A stretch of 64,000 nt of DNA from CAZRRV01 sp045660865 (GCA_045660865.1 JAZREP010000001.1:1-64000), one strand, 5' to 3'. Shown: positions 33,122 through 42,403, numbered from the stretch's first letter. The notes: generated by a model not told the origin, from the sequence alone. Program-made: numbers and translations.

Positions 33122-34150
33122 ATGCGTTCTTCAAATGACATTTGCAATGTAGATTTCCAAAAAACAATGGGAGGGTATAAACCTACAGAAGTGCAGGAAT
33201 ACCTTGCCGATATTGCGGAGGATTATGGCGCATTACAGCGTAGAGTGGCTGAGCTCGAAAGTGCTAATGCCGCACAAGCACGCGAAATTGCAAACTTGAA
33301 AGATGAACAAGTTAGCGTTCACAATCTTTTGATAAATGCTCAAAAGTTGGCAGATAAAACTGTGGAGGATGCAAAGGTTGAGGCTGCAAAGATTGTTAAT
33401 GACGCTCACGCAGCAGTTTCCCAAATTATGAGCGAGGCTGAAAGCCGCGTTATAGCTTCAAAACAGCAAGCAGAAGATATTAAAAAGAATTCAGACCTTG
33501 AAATGCAAAAAATACTCAGCAAAGCGGTTGTTAAATCTGAAAATATGATTACAGCGGCTCATGACAGCGTTGCAAGGCAACAACTCCTATTTGATAAATT
33601 AAAGGTTGAAACAGCTTCTTTCAAAAAAGAGCTGATAGGCATTTATAAAAAACAACTTGAAATACTTAACACCATTCCGGATGAAGTGCCTTTCGATGCA
33701 CAACGTGCGGCTGATGCAATGGCGTTTGAAACAGATAAAGCGCCTAATTACACTGAAATGGCGTTCGGCGGTGATGTTTCAGCTCCTGTTGCTACTGAGC
33801 CGGTAGTTGCTGAGGAAGTAACCGAACCTGAAACTATTGAGGAACCCCAAGTTGAAGAGGCTGCTCCTGTAGCGGTAGAGGTCAATGAACCTGTTGCAGA
33901 AGAAACTGAGGACGTTCAAATTGCTCTTGAAACTGAGGAGATAGAAGAACCGATTCAAGACACTCTCGATTTTGATGATGATGAGGATTTAGAAGAGGAA
34001 GACTTCGAAGAAGAGCAAGAGGATAACGAGCCTATAGCAGAACCCGAACAAAAGAAAAAACCCTCCATTTTCGGAAAACTCAATTTTACTGATGATGACG
34101 ACGATGATGAGGATTTTGAGCCGAGAGATTTATTCGGCCGTAAAAAATAA
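33122..34150 (+). CDS. divIVA: DivIVA domain protein
   Basis: DivIVA senses curved membranes and recruits division or sporulation partners. The protein begins MRSSNDICNVDFQKTMGGYK, where the GGYK block matches the DivIVA membrane-tip region. A long coiled coil follows to about residue 180, then an extremely acidic tail rich in Glu, Asp, Pro and Val (about residues 220-335) ending in a basic RDLFGRKK. ATG at 33122 is chosen because AAGGGGG lies 7 bp upstream; the longer frame from 33101 would cover that site. The acidic tail is longer than in B. subtilis DivIVA. Confidence 0.92.
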   Translation: MRSSNDICNVDFQKTMGGYKPTEVQEYLADIAEDYGALQRRVAELESANAAQAREIANLKDEQVSVHNLLINAQKLADKTVEDAKVEAAKIVNDAHAAVSQIMSEAESRVIASKQQAEDIKKNSDLEMQKILSKAVVKSENMITAAHDSVARQQLLFDKLKVETASFKKELIGIYKKQLEILNTIPDEVPFDAQRAADAMAFETDKAPNYTEMAFGGDVSAPVATEPVVAEEVTEPETIEEPQVEEAAPVAVEVNEPVAEETEDVQIALETEEIEEPIQDTLDFDDDEDLEEEDFEEEQEDNEPIAEPEQKKKPSIFGKLNFTDDDDDDEDFEPRDLFGRKK

Positions 34151-34174
34151 GTAACCGTTGGGAGTAACAATAAA

Positions 34175-36952
34175 ATGGATTATAATCGCACACTGAATTT
34201 GCCAAACACAGAATTTCCTATGCGTGCAGGCTTACCTGAAAGAGAGCCGCAAGCGGTAAAAGCTTGGCAGGATAACAAAGTATATGAAGAACTTATGAAG
34301 AAAAACGAGGGTAAACCTCTTTATATCCTGCATGATGGCCCTCCATACGCTAATGGTATAATTCATATGGGCACAGCCTTAAACAAAACCCTTAAGGACT
34401 TTGTTTTGAAATACAAGAATATGTCCGGCTATAAGGCTCCTTATGTACCCGGCTATGATACACACGGTTTGCCGACTGAGTTAAAAGCTCGTAAAGCCGC
34501 CGGTATGAAATCTGATGCTGTAGTTTCAGCTTTGGAATTGCGCCGTATTTGTAAAGAGTTTGCTTTGGGATTTGTTGAAGACCAGCGCCGCCAGTTTGAG
34601 CGATTAGGTGTACTGGGCGAATGGGATAAACCTTACCTCACACTCAGCAATGATTATGTTGCACGCCAGGTTGAAGTTTTCGGCCAAATGGCAGAAAAAG
34701 GATACATTTACAAGGGCTTAAAGCCGGTTTATTGGTGCCCTGAGTGTCAAACTGCATTGGCTGAGGCTGAAATTGAGTATGCTGAGGACCCTTGCCATTC
34801 TATATATGTTAAATTTAACGTAACCGATGATTGTGGCAAGCTTACAGCAATGGGTGCTGACCTTTCTAAGACCTATTTTGTAATTTGGACTACCACCACT
34901 TGGACTTTGCCTGCAAACTTAGCCATTTGCGTTGGCCCTGATTATGATTACGGTGTATACGAAGCAAACGGCGAGTATTATATTCTCGCTTGTGAGTTGG
35001 CAGATAATTGCTTTAAGGCTGCTAAAATCGAAGAGTATAGTAAGCTTGGTACCATTAAGGGTGCAGAGCTTGAATATATGTGGGTAGACCATCCGTTTAT
35101 TGACCGTAAGTCTTTAGTAATTGTTGGTGACCACGTTACTTTGGAAAGCGGTACAGGTTGTGTTCACACCGCACCCGGTCACGGTGTTGAAGACTTTGAG
35201 GTTTGCCGTAAATATGATGAAATCCCCATGGTTGTTCCTGTTGACCATAAGGGCTTTATGACCGAAGAGGCAGGTATGTTTGCAGGTCTTTCAACAGATG
35301 AGGCTAACAAAAAAATTGCTATTCATTTGGACGAAACAGGCCATTTGTTCGCATTAGAAAAAATCATTCACCAATATCCGCATTGCTGGCGTTGTAAATC
35401 TCAGATTTTATTCCGTGCTACAAAGCAATGGTTCTGCTCCATTAAAGCTTTTGCTGATAAAGCAGTTAAGGCAATTGAAGGCGTAGAATGGATTCCCGGT
35501 TGGGGCGAAGGCCGTATTACAGGCATGGTGCTTGACCGTAGTGACTGGTGTATTTCCAGACAGCGTACTTGGGGTGTTCCGATTCCGATTTTCTACTGCG
35601 AAGATTGTGAAAAAGAAATCATCAATTCCGACACCATTAAGTATGTCGCTGATATTTTCCGTGAAAACGGGGCAGATGCTTGGTACGAAAAGGATGCAGC
35701 AGAATTGTTGCCCGCTGACTATACCTGTCCTCATTGCGGCGGAAAGCATTTCATTAAAGAAACCGATATTATGGACGTTTGGTTTGACTCAGGTGTTTCC
35801 CATACCGCAGTTTTAGACCAGCGTGATAATTTAAGTTCTCCCGCAGATATGTATTTAGAAGGTGCTGACCAGTATCGTGGTTGGTTCCAGTCCTCTTTGC
35901 TTACCTCGGTTGCTACAACCGGTATTGCGCCTTATAAAACTGTAGTAACACACGGTTGGGTAGTTGACGGTGAAGGCAAAAAGATGTCTAAATCTTTGGG
36001 CAACACCATCATTCCTGATGACATCGTAAGCAAATACGGCGCAGATATTTTGCGTTTGTGGGTTGCATCTTCTGACTACCATGCTGATATTCGTGTATCT
36101 AACGATATTCTTAAACAATTGTCTGAGGTTTATCGTAAGATTCGTAATACTGCAAGATTTATTCTCGGCTGTATTTCTGACTTTGACCCGAATAAAGATA
36201 TGGTAGACAATGCAAAGTTGGAAGAAATGGACCGCTTTGCGCTTATGCGTATGGATGAATTGATTCGTAAATGCCGTGCTGCATACGAGCGCTACGAATA
36301 TCATATAATTTTCCATGCAATTCATAATTTCTGCGTTGTTGATATGTCCAACTTCTATTTGGATGCATTAAAAGACCGTTTGTATGTTGAGCGCACCGAT
36401 AGCGATACTCGTCGTGCAGCGCAAACAACTATTTATAAAATTCTTAACGCTCTCACTCGCTTGGTTGCCCCGATTTTGGCATTCACTGCTGACGAAATTT
36501 GGAGCTTTATGCCGCATATTGAGGGTGAGGATGCTCGCAACGTTGTATTTAACTCTATTCCTGAGGCAACCATGCCTGAGGATGCAGAGTTTATGGCTCG
36601 TTGGGATAAAATCCACGCAGTTCGTGATGATGTTAAGAAGGCATTAGAGCTTGCTCGTACTGAAAAGGTTATCGGCTCCTCGCTTGATGCTAAGGTTACT
36701 TTGGGTGCTACAGGCGAAACCTTAGAGTTCTTAAAATCTGTTGAAACATTGTTGCCTAAGGTATTCATCGTTTCCGAGTTAGAATTAGCAGATGGCTTAA
36801 AGGACGGATTTGAGGGTGAAAGCGGTGTAACAGTAGCAGTTGCCCATGCAGACGGTTGCAAATGTGAACGTTGCTGGAGCTATTCTAAAACTGTTGGACA
36901 AAATTCGGCGCACGCTACTTTGTGTGCTCGTTGCGCAGAAATACTCTCATGA
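34175..36952 (+). CDS. ileS: Isoleucyl-tRNA synthetase
   Basis: IleRS charges tRNA-Ile and edits valine. The 925-residue protein has the class I ATP site as DGPPYANGIIHMGTALNK near residues 53-70, in which the usual HIGH motif reads HMGT. It also has the editing domain (TTTTWTLPANLAI), KMSKS in KKMSKSLGNTI near residue 600, and a C-terminal zinc site (CERCWSYSKT, CARC). It follows divIVA as in other Gram-positives. No T-box leader fits in the 24-bp gap, so its expression depends on the operon. Confidence 0.96.
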   Translation: MDYNRTLNLPNTEFPMRAGLPEREPQAVKAWQDNKVYEELMKKNEGKPLYILHDGPPYANGIIHMGTALNKTLKDFVLKYKNMSGYKAPYVPGYDTHGLPTELKARKAAGMKSDAVVSALELRRICKEFALGFVEDQRRQFERLGVLGEWDKPYLTLSNDYVARQVEVFGQMAEKGYIYKGLKPVYWCPECQTALAEAEIEYAEDPCHSIYVKFNVTDDCGKLTAMGADLSKTYFVIWTTTTWTLPANLAICVGPDYDYGVYEANGEYYILACELADNCFKAAKIEEYSKLGTIKGAELEYMWVDHPFIDRKSLVIVGDHVTLESGTGCVHTAPGHGVEDFEVCRKYDEIPMVVPVDHKGFMTEEAGMFAGLSTDEANKKIAIHLDETGHLFALEKIIHQYPHCWRCKSQILFRATKQWFCSIKAFADKAVKAIEGVEWIPGWGEGRITGMVLDRSDWCISRQRTWGVPIPIFYCEDCEKEIINSDTIKYVADIFRENGADAWYEKDAAELLPADYTCPHCGGKHFIKETDIMDVWFDSGVSHTAVLDQRDNLSSPADMYLEGADQYRGWFQSSLLTSVATTGIAPYKTVVTHGWVVDGEGKKMSKSLGNTIIPDDIVSKYGADILRLWVASSDYHADIRVSNDILKQLSEVYRKIRNTARFILGCISDFDPNKDMVDNAKLEEMDRFALMRMDELIRKCRAAYERYEYHIIFHAIHNFCVVDMSNFYLDALKDRLYVERTDSDTRRAAQTTIYKILNALTRLVAPILAFTADEIWSFMPHIEGEDARNVVFNSIPEATMPEDAEFMARWDKIHAVRDDVKKALELARTEKVIGSSLDAKVTLGATGETLEFLKSVETLLPKVFIVSELELADGLKDGFEGESGVTVAVAHADGCKCERCWSYSKTVGQNSAHATLCARCAEILS

Positions 36953-37431
36953 AGAAAAAATCATTTATACTTGCAGTGATTACCGCTGCTGCTTTGTTGG
37001 TAATCGACCAGATTACAAAATATCTGGTCGTTTCCCATTTTAGTTTGGGTGAGTCGATTCCCTTAATTCCCGGTATTATAAATCTCACTTATATTCATAA
37101 CCGCGGAGCCGCTTTTGGTATTTTCCAAAATCAAACCCTTCCGTTTATTATAGTTACCGTATTTGCACTCGCTTTGGGTGTTTGGGTGCTGTATAAACGC
37201 TATTTCAACAATAGTGTTATGGATTGGGCTATTTTGCTGATTATATCGGGCGGTGTCGGTAATTTAATTGACCGTGTTTTCAGGCAGGGCAATGTAGTGG
37301 ATTTTATCGAAACTGCTTTTATGGAATTTCCAATTTTCAATATTGCTGACTGTGCAGTTACTGTCGGTGCAGTTTTAATGGTTGTTTATCTTGTTTTTGA
37401 TATGCTATTTTCAAAGAAAGCGGACAAATAA
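36949..37431 (+). CDS. lspA: Lipoprotein signal peptidase (signal peptidase II)
   Basis: LspA cuts signal peptides from prolipoproteins in the membrane. The 160-residue protein has four transmembrane segments and the two catalytic Asp blocks NLIDRVFRQGNVVDFI and FNIADCAVTVG. ATG at 36949 overlaps the ileS stop (ATGA); the longer frame from 36922 lies inside ileS. Confidence 0.96.
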   Translation: MKKKSFILAVITAAALLVIDQITKYLVVSHFSLGESIPLIPGIINLTYIHNRGAAFGIFQNQTLPFIIVTVFALALGVWVLYKRYFNNSVMDWAILLIISGGVGNLIDRVFRQGNVVDFIETAFMEFPIFNIADCAVTVGAVLMVVYLVFDMLFSKKADK

Positions 37432-37432
37432 T

Positions 37433-38344
37433 TTGGAAAGAAAAGAATTTATAATAGAATGTGATAATGCCACGCGCGCTGATGTGCTCGTGGCTGAGTT
37501 ACTGTCAATGACCAGGTCTTCTGCGGCCAGGCTTTTAGCCGAGGCCCATGTCTTGCGTAATGGGGCAGTGCTTAATAAAAAAGATAAACTTAATTTAGGC
37601 GATAAAATAGAGGTAGAGCTTCCCGATGCGGTACCGCTTGAGGTTGCTGCTGAGGATATCCCGTTGGATATTGTCTATGAGGATAAATCTCTTTTAGTTG
37701 TTAATAAACCTAAGGGTATGGTAGTTCATCCGGCGCCCGGTAATTACAATGGCACATTAGTCAACGCCTTGTTGGCGCATTGCAAGGATAGCCTTTCGGG
37801 TATTAACGGTGTTATGCGTCCGGGAATTCTTCACCGAATAGACAAAGATACCAGCGGACTGCTTATAGTAGCCAAAAACGATGCTTCGCACACATTCTTG
37901 GCAGAACAAATTAAAGAACACAGTTTTACACGTGAATATGAAGCCATAGTTTACGGTAATTTAAAAGCTGATAGCGGAACTATAAATGCTCCAATTGGCA
38001 GGCATCCTGTTCACCGCAAGGAAATGTCGGTTACGGCAAAGAACAGCAAACCCGCCGTTACACATTACCGTGTGCTTGAAAGATTTGGTAACTTTACACA
38101 CCTTGCTTTAAAATTGGAAACAGGGCGAACCCACCAAATTCGTGTGCATATGTCCTATATCGGTCATCCGGTAGCGGGGGATGCAGTGTATGGACCTAAA
38201 AAGGTTATAACAAGCCTTAACGGTCAATGCCTGCACGCAAAAAAGATTGGCTTTATTCACCCTGAAACTAAGGAATATATGGAGTTTGACAGCCAGTTGC
38301 CAAACTATTTTACCGACTTTTTACAAGGCTTAAAAGAGGAATAG
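37433..38344 (+). CDS. RluD-type 23S rRNA/tRNA pseudouridine synthase
   Basis: This 303-residue RluA/RluD-family enzyme has an N-terminal S4 domain (MTRSSAARLLAEAHVLRNG) and the catalytic block HRIDKDTSGLLIVAKN with the nucleophile Asp, plus LETGRTHQIRVHMSYIGHP. I use TTG at 37433, right after the lspA stop; upstream in-frame codons lie inside lspA. lspA followed by this gene is a common order. Whether its target is exactly that of RluD cannot be told. Confidence 0.93.
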   Translation: MERKEFIIECDNATRADVLVAELLSMTRSSAARLLAEAHVLRNGAVLNKKDKLNLGDKIEVELPDAVPLEVAAEDIPLDIVYEDKSLLVVNKPKGMVVHPAPGNYNGTLVNALLAHCKDSLSGINGVMRPGILHRIDKDTSGLLIVAKNDASHTFLAEQIKEHSFTREYEAIVYGNLKADSGTINAPIGRHPVHRKEMSVTAKNSKPAVTHYRVLERFGNFTHLALKLETGRTHQIRVHMSYIGHPVAGDAVYGPKKVITSLNGQCLHAKKIGFIHPETKEYMEFDSQLPNYFTDFLQGLKEE

Positions 38345-38346
38345 AT

Positions 38347-39987
38347 ATGGGCATTTTTGATAACTGTCTATTGGTTTCAGACATTGACGGAACTTTGATA
38401 GGAAGGTCGTGTTCTTTGCCTCGGCGCAATAAGGATGCAATTTTCTACTTTACTGCAAACGGCGGTAAATTTGCAATAGCAACAGGCAGAACACCTCAAA
38501 CTTCTAAGGCGTTGTATAATGAATCAGGCTCAAATACACATTTAATTTGCTTTAACGGTGCAGGAGTTTACGATTACAAAACGCAAAAATACCACTATTG
38601 TATGTTTTTGGCTGAAGAAGCAAAACAGACTGTTTTACCGTTTATAGAAAAATTTGATTGCGGCGTAGTTGTAGCTACTGATTCAGGCGGTTACGTTATA
38701 AATGCCAATGCTCAGTCTGAAAGGCATTGTAAATTAGTCGGCGTACAGCTTGAAAATGCAAATTATTATGATATAATACATAAAAACTGGGTAAAGGTTT
38801 TGTTTCTTGCAAAGGATAGGGAAACGGCTAATGATATATATAATTATGCTTTAACCTGCAACCCAAAAGATGCGTACTATTTGCGTACACATAAAACTTA
38901 TATTGAACTTACCTGCAAAGGTGCAGATAAATCGGTTGGTGCAACCGAACTTAAAAAATTGATTGGAGCAAAAGAGCTTTTTACTATCGGTGACTTTGAT
39001 AACGATATCAGTATGCTGGAAATTGCAGATGTATCTGCGGCGGCAGGATTAGCGCCCGATTATGTAAAAAATGCTGCTGATTATATTTGCGGTGACCCTG
39101 ATACAGGGGCTGTCGCTGATTTTATAGCCATACTAGAAAGGAAGAAGAAAATGGAAACAAAAGCAATGTTGGATTTACAAAAGACGGCTTGCAAAATAAG
39201 AATGGGAATTATTGAGGCAACTCATAGTGCTAAATCCGGTCATCCGGGCGGTTCACTTTCTTGTGCTGATATTTTAACTTATCTCTATTTTGCACATATG
39301 AATGTAGACCCTAAAAACCCGAAGGACCCGGCGCGTGACCGCTTTGTCCTATCTAAAGGTCACTCAGCTCCTGCTTTGTATGCAACCTTAGCTGAAAAAG
39401 GTTATTTTGATAAAGAAGAGCTGAAAAAGCTTCGTCACACAGGCGCTATGCTCCAAGGTCATCCCGACCTTAAGAAAATTCCCGGTGTAGATATGTCATC
39501 TGGCTCACTTGGTCAAGGTGTTTCTGTTGCTGTTGGTATGGCGCTTTCGGCTAAGCATTTTAATGATGATTACAGAGTTTATACCGTTTTAGGTGACGGT
39601 GAATGTGAAGAGGGTCAGGTTTGGGAGGCAGCTATGTTTGCCGCAAACAAAAAGCTTGACAATCTTGTGGCTTTTGTAGATGTTAACGGCTTACAGATTG
39701 ACGGAACTCTTGAAGAGGTAAACTCTCCACTTCCGCTTGATAAAAAGTTTGAGGCATTTGGCTGGAATGTTGTAGTTATTGACGGCCACAATTTTGCTGA
39801 TATTGAAAAAGCTTTGAAGGCAGCTTCAGAATTTAAGGGTGCGCCCACCGCTATTATTGCAAAAACAGTTAAGGGTAAAGGCGTGTCGTTTATGGAAAAT
39901 CAAGTTTCTTGGCACGGTTCAGCTCCTAATGATGAAAAATATGAGATTGCAATGAATGAGTTAAAAGCTCAATTTGCAGCGCTTTAA
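38347..39987 (+). CDS. HAD (Cof-type) phosphatase fused in frame to transketolase N-terminal subunit
   Basis: One uninterrupted 546-codon frame encodes two domains. Residues 1 to about 262 form a Cof-type HAD phosphatase with the nucleophile motif SDIDGTLIG near residue 11 and GDFDNDISMLE for magnesium near 218. Residues 269-546 are the N-terminal, thiamine-diphosphate-binding half of a split transketolase (HSAKSGHPGGSLSCADIL, LGDGECEEGQVWEA). Right at the join, AGAAAGGAAG lies 5 bp before an in-frame ATG at 39151, a good internal start for a free 278-residue transketolase subunit. There is no stop codon between the parts, so the ribosome can make the fusion, the free subunit, or both. The partner subunit is the next gene. 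Confidence 0.85.
   Translation: MGIFDNCLLVSDIDGTLIGRSCSLPRRNKDAIFYFTANGGKFAIATGRTPQTSKALYNESGSNTHLICFNGAGVYDYKTQKYHYCMFLAEEAKQTVLPFIEKFDCGVVVATDSGGYVINANAQSERHCKLVGVQLENANYYDIIHKNWVKVLFLAKDRETANDIYNYALTCNPKDAYYLRTHKTYIELTCKGADKSVGATELKKLIGAKELFTIGDFDNDISMLEIADVSAAAGLAPDYVKNAADYICGDPDTGAVADFIAILERKKKMETKAMLDLQKTACKIRMGIIEATHSAKSGHPGGSLSCADILTYLYFAHMNVDPKNPKDPARDRFVLSKGHSAPALYATLAEKGYFDKEELKKLRHTGAMLQGHPDLKKIPGVDMSSGSLGQGVSVAVGMALSAKHFNDDYRVYTVLGDGECEEGQVWEAAMFAANKKLDNLVAFVDVNGLQIDGTLEEVNSPLPLDKKFEAFGWNVVVIDGHNFADIEKALKAASEFKGAPTAIIAKTVKGKGVSFMENQVSWHGSAPNDEKYEIAMNELKAQFAAL
39138..39153 (+). promoter_or_regulatory. Internal ribosome-binding site and start for the transketolase part
   Basis: AGAAAGGAAG followed by AAGAAA and ATG (39151-39153) lies exactly where a stand-alone transketolase N subunit would begin. 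It codes for the lysine-rich joint ERKKKM in the fusion frame. Confidence 0.65.
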
Positions 39988-40004
39988 TAAAGGAGGAAAT
40001 AATA

Positions 40005-40949
40005 ATGGCAGAAGTAATTAAAGAAGCAACCAGAGATTCCTATGGTAAAGCGCTTGCAGAACTTGCTGAAATCAATAAAGATTTCATTGTTCTTGACGCA
40101 GATTTAGCCGCTGCTACAAAAACCGGTGTATTCAAAAAAAGCAACCCCGAGCGTTTTTACAACTGCGGTATTGCTGAACAAAATATGATGAGTATTGCTG
40201 CAGGTGTTGCCGCTACAGGTAAGACTGTATTTGCAAGCACATTCGCTATGTTTGCGGCAGGCCGTGCTTTTGAGCAGGTACGCAATTCTATTGGATACCC
40301 GCATCTTAATGTTAAAATCGGTGCTACCCATGCCGGTATTTCGGTTGGTGAAGATGGTGCAACCCACCAGTGCTGTGAGGATATTGCTCTTATGCGCACT
40401 ATCCCCGGAATGACAATTATCAACCCTGCTGACCCGGTTGAGGCAAGAGCTGCTGTATTTAAAGCCGCAGAGATTGACGGCCCTGTTTATATTCGTTTTG
40501 GCCGTTTGGCTGTGCCGGTAATTTTCGAAGATGATTATAAATTTGAAATCGGTAAGGGTAATCAATTGCGTGATGGCAACGATGTAACCATTATTGCTAC
40601 CGGCTTAATGGTTAACGAGGCATTACAGGCTTATGATATATTAAAAGAGCAGGGAATAAATGCCCGTGTAATCAATATGGCATCAATTAAACCGATTGAC
40701 CGTGATATTATCATTAAAGCCGCTAAGGAAACCGGTGTCATTGTTACTGCTGAGGAACATTCTGTAATCGGCGGTCTTGGCAGTGCCGTTTGCGAAGTTG
40801 TTTGCGAAGAGGCTCCCGTTCCGGTAGTTAAGGTGGGCGTACAGGATGTATTTGGTATTTCCGGTCCTGCTAATGAACTGTTAGACAAATTCGGCTTGCG
40901 TGCTTCAAACATTGCTGAAGCAGCAGTTAAAGCAATTGCATTAAAATAA
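40005..40949 (+). CDS. Transketolase, C-terminal subunit
   Basis: This 314-residue protein carries the pyrimidine-binding and C-terminal domains of transketolase (NCGIAEQNMMSIAAGVAATG with the catalytic Glu, THAGISVGEDGATHQ, SVIGGLGSAVCEV). With the N-terminal half encoded just upstream it would move two-carbon units in the non-oxidative pentose phosphate pathway. Split transketolases are common in Clostridia. ATG follows AAAGGAGG, 17 bp after the previous stop. Confidence 0.94.
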   Translation: MAEVIKEATRDSYGKALAELAEINKDFIVLDADLAAATKTGVFKKSNPERFYNCGIAEQNMMSIAAGVAATGKTVFASTFAMFAAGRAFEQVRNSIGYPHLNVKIGATHAGISVGEDGATHQCCEDIALMRTIPGMTIINPADPVEARAAVFKAAEIDGPVYIRFGRLAVPVIFEDDYKFEIGKGNQLRDGNDVTIIATGLMVNEALQAYDILKEQGINARVINMASIKPIDRDIIIKAAKETGVIVTAEEHSVIGGLGSAVCEVVCEEAPVPVVKVGVQDVFGISGPANELLDKFGLRASNIAEAAVKAIALK

Positions 40950-40951
40950 CC

Positions 40952-40982
40952 AAAAAAGGTCCGTTTTTTACGGGCCTTTTTT
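40952..40982 (+). terminator. Terminator of the miaB-transketolase run
   Basis: The stem AAAAAGGTCCGT / ACGGGCCTTTTT (one G-T pairing), with a T-rich loop, ends in a T tract 3 bp after the stop. Confidence 0.88.
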
Positions 40983-41005
40983 ACATTAAAAATGCACCTT
41001 TCGTA

Positions 41006-41034
41006 TTGACAAGGATTTATTACCGTGATATAAT
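41006..41034 (+). promoter_or_regulatory. Sigma-A promoter of the pyrimidine operon
   Basis: TTGACA (41006-41011), a 17-bp spacer and TATAAT (41029-41034) are both perfect consensus hexamers. The start point would be near 41041. Confidence 0.93.
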
Positions 41035-41050
41035 ATCAAAAAATAAATCT

Positions 41051-41169
41051 TTAAGTTCGATGCAGAGATGTCGGCAAGATTTTTGTATATGGTGTTTATT
41101 GGTGTTGCTTATGTTTGGCACACCTGTATTTCTATATCAATGTCTTGCCCTAACAGGCGAGATTTTTTT
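41051..41169 (+). promoter_or_regulatory. PyrR-type transcription attenuator in the pyr leader
   Basis: The 150-nt leader can form exclusive hairpins. A PyrR-box-like stem (41057-41062 with 41069-41074) presents the hexaloop CAGAGA, matching the CNGNGA loop of PyrR sites. GGCAAGA (41073-41079) can pair perfectly with TCTTGCC (41143-41149) as an antiterminator. The same TCTTGCC belongs to the terminator stem GTCTTGCC / GGCGAGAT (41142-41149 and 41156-41163) followed by TTTTTT. UMP-bound PyrR holding the first hairpin would hide GG of the antiterminator and favour termination. A further stem GGTGT / ACACC lies between. pyrR itself is not in the window. Confidence 0.78.
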
Positions 41170-41191
41170 GTTTTTAAAGGATGGCAAGAGT

Positions 41192-42403
41192 ATGCAATTT
41201 TCAATTTCAACCGAATTGATAGAAAAATTGAAAACCATAATTTCCACTGATGAAAAATCGGTTTCTTCTTTTGCTCTGCCGTCATCTTTTTTATTGAATA
41301 AGTGTTTGTGTTTCCCGGGCTTTGTTGATGTTCACGTTCATCTCAGAGAGCCGGGATTTTCTTATAAAGAAACAATAAAAAGCGGTACTGCTGCTGCGGC
41401 ACGGGGTGGATATACCGATGTTTGCAGTATGCCGAATCTTAATCCTGTACCTGATAATTTTGACAATTTAAAACAACAGCTCGACATTATTGAAAGAGAT
41501 GCTTCAATTCGTGTACATCCTTATGGCTCGATAACTGTGGCGCAACAAGGCGAAGAACTTTCAAAAATGGAAGATATGGCATCCTTTGTTGTGGCTTTTT
41601 CAGATGACGGCAGAGGCGTGCAGTCGGATGACTTAATGCGAGAGGCTATGTTAAAAGCAAAGTCTTTAAACAAAATTGTTGTGGCCCATTGTGAAGACAA
41701 TAGTTTGTTAAAGGGCGGCTATATACATGACGGTGAGTACGCAAAATTAAACGGACACAAAGGCATTTGCAGTGAAAGTGAATGGAAACCCATAAAACGT
41801 GATTTAGAGCTTGCTAAAGAAACCGGCTGTAAATATCACGTTTGCCATATTTCAACCAAAGAAAGTGTCGAACTTATTAGAAACGCTAAAAAATGTGGTG
41901 TGGATGTTACCTGTGAAACGGCGCCTCATTATTTACTGTTGAATGACGGTTGCCTTAAAGAAGAGGGACGATTTAAAATGAACCCTCCTTTAAGAAGCGA
42001 AGCCGATAGATTAGCCTTAATTGAGGGCTTGAAAGACGGCACAATAGATATGATAGCAACCGACCACGCACCTCATAGTGCTGAGGAAAAGGGAAAAGGT
42101 TTGAAAGATAGTTTGATGGGAATAGTCGGGATAGAAACCGCTTTCCCGCTAATGTATACGCATTTCGTTAAAACAGGAATAATCACATTAGAAAAACTAA
42201 TTGAATTAATGGCGATAAACCCACGAAAACGCTTTAACCTTCCCAGTGCGGATGATTTTTGTGTGTTTGATTTGAGTGAAGAATATGTTATAAACTCTGA
42301 CGAGTTTTTATCAAAGGGAAGGGCAACCCCGTTCGAAAACGAAAAGGTTTTCGGTAGATGCCTGTTTACAGTAGTTAACAATCAAGTTGTATATAAATTT
42401 TAG
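41192..42403 (+). CDS. pyrC: Dihydroorotase
   Basis: Dihydroorotase closes carbamoyl-aspartate to dihydroorotate. This 403-residue class I type enzyme has the metal site GFVDVHVHLREPG near residue 46, further ligands in VVAHCEDN and YHVCHIS, and the catalytic IATDHAPHS. ATG 41192 lies 11 bp after AAAGG and just past the attenuator; the open frame continuing upstream to 41006 is the leader RNA and promoter, not protein. It is first in the operon. Confidence 0.95.
   Translation: MQFSISTELIEKLKTIISTDEKSVSSFALPSSFLLNKCLCFPGFVDVHVHLREPGFSYKETIKSGTAAAARGGYTDVCSMPNLNPVPDNFDNLKQQLDIIERDASIRVHPYGSITVAQQGEELSKMEDMASFVVAFSDDGRGVQSDDLMREAMLKAKSLNKIVVAHCEDNSLLKGGYIHDGEYAKLNGHKGICSESEWKPIKRDLELAKETGCKYHVCHISTKESVELIRNAKKCGVDVTCETAPHYLLLNDGCLKEEGRFKMNPPLRSEADRLALIEGLKDGTIDMIATDHAPHSAEEKGKGLKDSLMGIVGIETAFPLMYTHFVKTGIITLEKLIELMAINPRKRFNLPSADDFCVFDLSEEYVINSDEFLSKGRATPFENEKVFGRCLFTVVNNQVVYKF

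Noticed and set aside
34150..34175. T-box leader before ileS
   Set aside because: Only 24 bp separate divIVA and ileS and no specifier loop or NGGTGGNA box is present.
35855..36325. 156-codon antisense frame inside ileS
   Set aside because: Shadow of the strong ileS frame; no promoter, no ribosome-binding site and no recognisable protein.
38347..39987. Sequencing frameshift joining two genes
   Set aside because: Both parts lie in one frame and both are intact, so a frameshift is not needed. A lost stop codon or a true fusion remains and is reported as a finding.
41006..41191. N-terminal extension of dihydroorotase by 62 residues
   Set aside because: The extension would start on the -35 hexamer of the operon promoter and run through the attenuator. 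The family sequence begins after ATG 41192.
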